From assembly GCA_003566335.1 (NCBI GenBank), contig PXDR01000272.1, positions 1-7,271 on the forward strand: a stretch of 7,271 nucleotides of DNA, read 5' to 3'. Within the stretch, counting starts at the first letter, position 1, and each line of letters begins with the position of its first letter. A program made the position numbers and the translations under genes. Of the stretch, positions 6,005-7,271 are shown piece by piece. The stretch comes from Cyanobacteria bacterium T3Sed10_344R1. GTDB lineage: Bacteria > Cyanobacteriota > Cyanobacteriia > Phormidesmidales > Phormidesmidaceae. Below the pieces are notes generated by a model. The model made no database searches. It was not told the origin of the DNA and saw nothing but the letters and a program-made list of their open reading frames with translations.

Positions 6005-6774
6005 CGGGGCTTGAGTGCGCTCGGCCTCGCGGTAGTGCGGTAGTAGGCAATCCAGCGATCAATGGTGTCTCGACACACTCCTAACTCGCTGGCAAACCGA
6101 TTGGCCATCAGCGGGGGAGTGGTGCCTAAAAAATCCGCAGTAGCCCAGTTGTCAGAAAGGTGAAGAATGTCGTTCTCATACAGCTCTACGATGCCCATAG
6201 GCATGACTGCACTGTTAAAAAAGCTGCGCAAAACTGATTTGCGTGCTCGCAGGTCGGCGTTGATCTCAGAGAGCTCAGCGGTGCGCTCAGCCACTCGCTG
6301 CTCTAGCTCGGCTTTGGCCTGTTGCAGGTCGTCTAGGGCCTGCTGGCGCTCGGCCTCAATGCGTTTGCGTTCAGTCACCTCTTCGCACACAATGCTGATG
6401 CCGATGATGCGATCGCCATCCTTTAGAGGCCAAAAGCTCTCGACCCAGGCCCGCTGCTCCCCCGGCTGGGCTGGGGTTTCACCCCGGACTTCCACCTTAA
6501 GTAGTGGTTCGCCTGTTTCTAGAATGGGGCGCAGCATGGCTTCGGCTTGGTCGGCCAAATTGGGCAGTAGCTCGCAGACGGTATGGCCTAGGTGGGCTTC
6601 GACTGGTAAACCATTCATCTCTGCTAGTCGCTGGTTAACCCGCACAAAACGTAGCTCGCGATCAAGCACCCCTAGGCCAATGGGGGCCGACTGATAGATG
6701 GTTTCAATTTCGGCCAGCCGTTGCTGTGCCTGCCCCTGATAGGAAAGATTGGCTGAACTACTGAACTGGCCCAT
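5953..6774 (-). CDS. 5' fragment of the split kinase: PAS1, coiled coil, first half of PAS2
   Basis: From the ATG at 6774 this reads 273 residues. PAS1 runs about 21-137 (IYQSAPIGLGVLD to EEVTERKR). A heptad-like Gln/Glu/Ala-rich linker (about 137-178, ELEQRVAERTAELSE) follows. PAS2 begins near 180 with FFNSAVMPMGIVE and stops matching a PAS after residue 246. Beyond that, the last 27 residues (TTARPSALKPRC...) are out-of-frame sequence up to a stop at 5953. Without the transmitter domains it cannot autophosphorylate. The frame stays open upstream to a TTG at 6933, but that start has no ribosome site and the extra 53 residues match nothing, while AAGGAG sits six bases before the ATG at 6774. 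Confidence 0.7.
   Translation of the reverse strand: MGQFSSSANLSYQGQAQQRLAEIETIYQSAPIGLGVLDRELRFVRVNQRLAEMNGLPVEAHLGHTVCELLPNLADQAEAMLRPILETGEPLLKVEVRGETPAQPGEQRAWVESFWPLKDGDRIIGISIVCEEVTERKRIEAERQQALDDLQQAKAELEQRVAERTAELSEINADLRARKSVLRSFFNSAVMPMGIVELYENDILHLSDNWATADFLGTTPPLMANRFASELGVCRDTIDRWIAYYRTTARPSALKPRCGLNTTRTLALAGGAG
6029..6044 (-). repeat. Perfect 8-base tandem duplication that frameshifts the kinase
   Basis: On the plus strand GCGGTAGT occurs twice back to back (6029-6036, 6037-6044); on the coding strand this is ACTACCGC twice. One copy gives the in-frame reading IAYYREAERT across PAS2; two copies shift the frame and lead to the stop at 5953. Gain or loss of a directly repeated 8-mer is a typical product of replication slippage, so the change is in principle reversible. 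Confidence 0.95.
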
Positions 6775-6780
6775 AATTAT

Positions 6781-6786
6781 CTCCTT
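6781..6786 (-). promoter_or_regulatory. Strong Shine-Dalgarno site setting the kinase start
   Basis: AAGGAG on the minus strand, six bases before the ATG at 6774. It is the clearest ribosome site in the window and decides against the longer reading from TTG at 6933. A HIP1 palindrome, GGCGATCGCC (6787-6796), sits directly upstream of it. Confidence 0.8.
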
Positions 6787-6948
6787 GGCGATCGCCAAAA
6801 ATCGCGTTCCTGAGGAAGGATCGCACCACAGTTTGCTCAACTGGCTAGGTGATTGCTCTGAGTCGTCTTTATTAATCGCCCAGTTGATCAGCGTAACCGT
6901 CCAAAGTTCTCTGACCTTTGAACGAGAAATCAAAAGTTGTAACGACCT

Positions 6949-6972
6949 GGCTAAACGTATGGCTAAACGTAT
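6949..6972. repeat. Perfect 12-base tandem duplication upstream of the kinase
   Basis: GGCTAAACGTAT occurs twice without a break (6949-6960, 6961-6972), followed by AT-rich sequence. It lies about 175 bases before the kinase start and about 35 bases from the inferred IS1 end, in the region expected to hold the operon promoter and leader. It could double a binding site or alter promoter-to-gene spacing, or be a neutral slippage product. Confidence 0.9.
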
Positions 6973-6974
6973 AA

Positions 6975-7004
6975 ATTATTCCGTCAAACAGCCTCTTAAG
7001 TCTG
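6975..7004 (-). promoter_or_regulatory. Weak promoter candidate for the kinase operon, beside the IS end
   Basis: On the minus strand AATAAT (6980-6975) matches five of six bases of the -10 consensus. A poor -35, CAGACT (7004-6999, three of six), lies 18 bases upstream, almost at the inferred IS1 boundary. TTGACG (6987-6982) is a good -35 hexamer, but no good -10 stands 16-18 bases below it. If the IS inserted here, the original -35 may have been replaced. The remaining 6797-6948 sequence shows a small inverted repeat TTCCTGAGGAA (6807-6817) and no gene. Confidence 0.18.
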
Positions 7005-7006
7005 AG

Positions 7007-7271
7007 GGTGGTGCATTTTAGTAAAGGACAGAGGAAAAGATAGGGTCTTCCCTGTCTGATAGCTTCTCTCTGACCTGGCGATTGTAGTCATGGATGAACA
7101 GCCAGATCGCACCGATGTGATTCTCTAGCTTCTTTGAGAAGGACAGTGTTTTCCTCACTAGCCGAGCAATCCGTTGCCTCAAGGTGTTGTTCAATCGCTC
7201 GATGTAGCTTGTCAGGCCGCTCTCTTTGCCCACCGCTACATGACGCTTGCTGGGAATCACATCGACGTATG
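7007..7271 (-). mobile_element. 3' end of an IS1-family insertion sequence (runs off the window)
   Basis: The transposase end described below plus a short 3' tail. The likely terminal inverted repeat begins at 7007 with GGTGGTG, close to the GGTGATG start of the IS1 terminal repeat, and runs through the transposase stop codon, so the repeat overlaps the gene end. The other terminus and the transposase N-terminus are outside the window. If 7007 is the edge, the bases just outside (AAGTCTGAG, 6998-7006) would be the target duplication to look for at the far end; IS1 members usually make 8-9 bases. The element lies about 230 bases upstream of the kinase start, with its transposase read toward that gene. 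Confidence 0.7.
7018..7271 (-). CDS. IS1-family transposase, C-terminal part
   Basis: The frame is open from the window edge to TAA at 7018-7020; GTG at 7260 is an internal Val (reading YDVVIPSKRH) and not a start. The 83 or so visible residues hold the IS1 transposase C-terminal block: AVGKESGLTSYIERLNNTL, LRQRIARLVRKTLSFSKK, LENHIGAIWLFIHDYN. The Glu in YIERLN is the last acidic residue of the catalytic DDE triad. The enzyme cuts and joins DNA at the IS ends. IS1 transposases are about 230 residues, so roughly the last third is seen. The visible part has no frameshift or stop, so the element could be intact; this depends on sequence beyond the window. Confidence 0.93.
   Translation of the reverse strand, partial: YVDVIPSKRHVAVGKESGLTSYIERLNNTLRQRIARLVRKTLSFSKKLENHIGAIWLFIHDYNRQVREKLSDREDPIFSSVLY

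Larger units (their letters stand above)
4472..6774 (-). pseudogene. Multi-PAS HisKA_2 sensor histidine kinase, split by an 8-base duplication
   Basis: As sequenced this is two overlapping ORFs (5953-6774 and 4472-6004) that together make one kinase. Removing one copy of the 8-base tandem repeat at 6029-6044 joins them into 764 codons plus stop, reading ..DRWIAYYREAERTQ.. with no stop. Domains in the restored protein: PAS1 about 21-137, Gln/Glu-rich coiled coil about 137-178, PAS2 about 180-300 (broken after residue 246), PAS3 about 305-428, PAS4 about 435-552, HisKA_2 about 568-645 with EIYHRVKNNLQ (phosphorylated His 574), and HATPase about 665-763 with N-box Asn 682 and DNGVGL from 714. 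No membrane segment, so a cytoplasmic sensor. It would pass phosphate to the REC domain encoded 19 bases downstream. The start at 6774 has a strong AAGGAG site. The break may be a true inactivation, a reversible switch or a sequencing error. Confidence 0.85.

Noticed and set aside
6167..6694. 175-residue plus-strand ORF opposite PAS1 and the coiled coil
   Set aside because: Its composition is dominated by Ser and Arg, typical of the antisense reading of a real gene. The minus strand encodes clear PAS and coiled-coil sequence here.
6775..6933. N-terminal extension of the kinase from TTG at 6933
   Set aside because: The extra 53 residues match no domain and the TTG lacks a ribosome site. The ATG at 6774 has AAGGAG six bases upstream.
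6749..7021. 90-residue plus-strand ORF across the kinase upstream region
   Set aside because: It spans the kinase start, the 12-base duplication and the inferred IS end, resembles no family, and has no ribosome site that I can see.
7018..7260. Short stand-alone gene starting at GTG 7260
   Set aside because: The frame continues open to the window edge and the residues before the GTG also fit an IS1 transposase, so this is the 3' part of a longer gene.
1..7271. A novel defence or mobile system
   Set aside because: Apart from the IS1 end there are no nucleases, toxins, integrases, retron-like or other defence-type proteins; the genes are signalling or unknown-function housekeeping types.

Overview
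The window looks like chromosomal DNA from a cyanobacterium, probably a filamentous one of moderate GC. The palindrome GCGATCGC (HIP1, over-represented in many cyanobacteria) occurs five times, at 3107, 3918, 5489, 6409 and 6788. The protein types also fit: PAS-rich histidine kinases with REC-PAS-GGDEF-EAL partners and a cyanobacterial-style IS1 transposase. The genus cannot be fixed from this sequence.

Left part, plus strand (1-2087). The window opens inside a gene whose last 75 codons match the conserved tail that I recall from large DUF4132-type proteins. A 304-base non-coding stretch follows, holding a stem-loop, a candidate sigma70 promoter and two short CCCTT(T)AGGG palindromes placed around its -10 box. 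Next come a DUF1963/YwqG-family gene (533-1354), a spacer with a 12-base unit repeated three times (1450-1485), and an unrecognised multi-pass membrane protein (1512-2087). A convergent intergenic region (2088-2313) carries a good terminator candidate for the minus-strand operon.

Right part, minus strand (6774 down to 2314). This is a two-gene signalling operon. The first gene is a soluble histidine kinase with four PAS domains, HisKA_2 and HATPase. The second, 19 bases downstream, is a REC-PAS-GGDEF-EAL protein with intact residues for phosphoacceptance, c-di-GMP synthesis, product inhibition and c-di-GMP hydrolysis. The natural reading is that the kinase senses a cytoplasmic signal, phosphorylates the REC domain, and so sets the c-di-GMP level.

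The kinase gene is broken as sequenced. A perfect 8-base tandem duplication (6029-6044) inside PAS2 shifts the frame and splits it into two overlapping ORFs. Removing one copy restores a continuous 764-residue protein. A second perfect tandem duplication, 12 bases, lies in its upstream region (6949-6972). Just beyond that is the 3' end of an IS1-family insertion sequence (7007 to the window edge), whose likely terminal repeat starts with GGTGGTG.

I see no CRISPR array, tRNA, rRNA, phage gene or defence system. The most noteworthy points are the duplication-caused frameshift in the kinase and the repeats and IS around the same gene.
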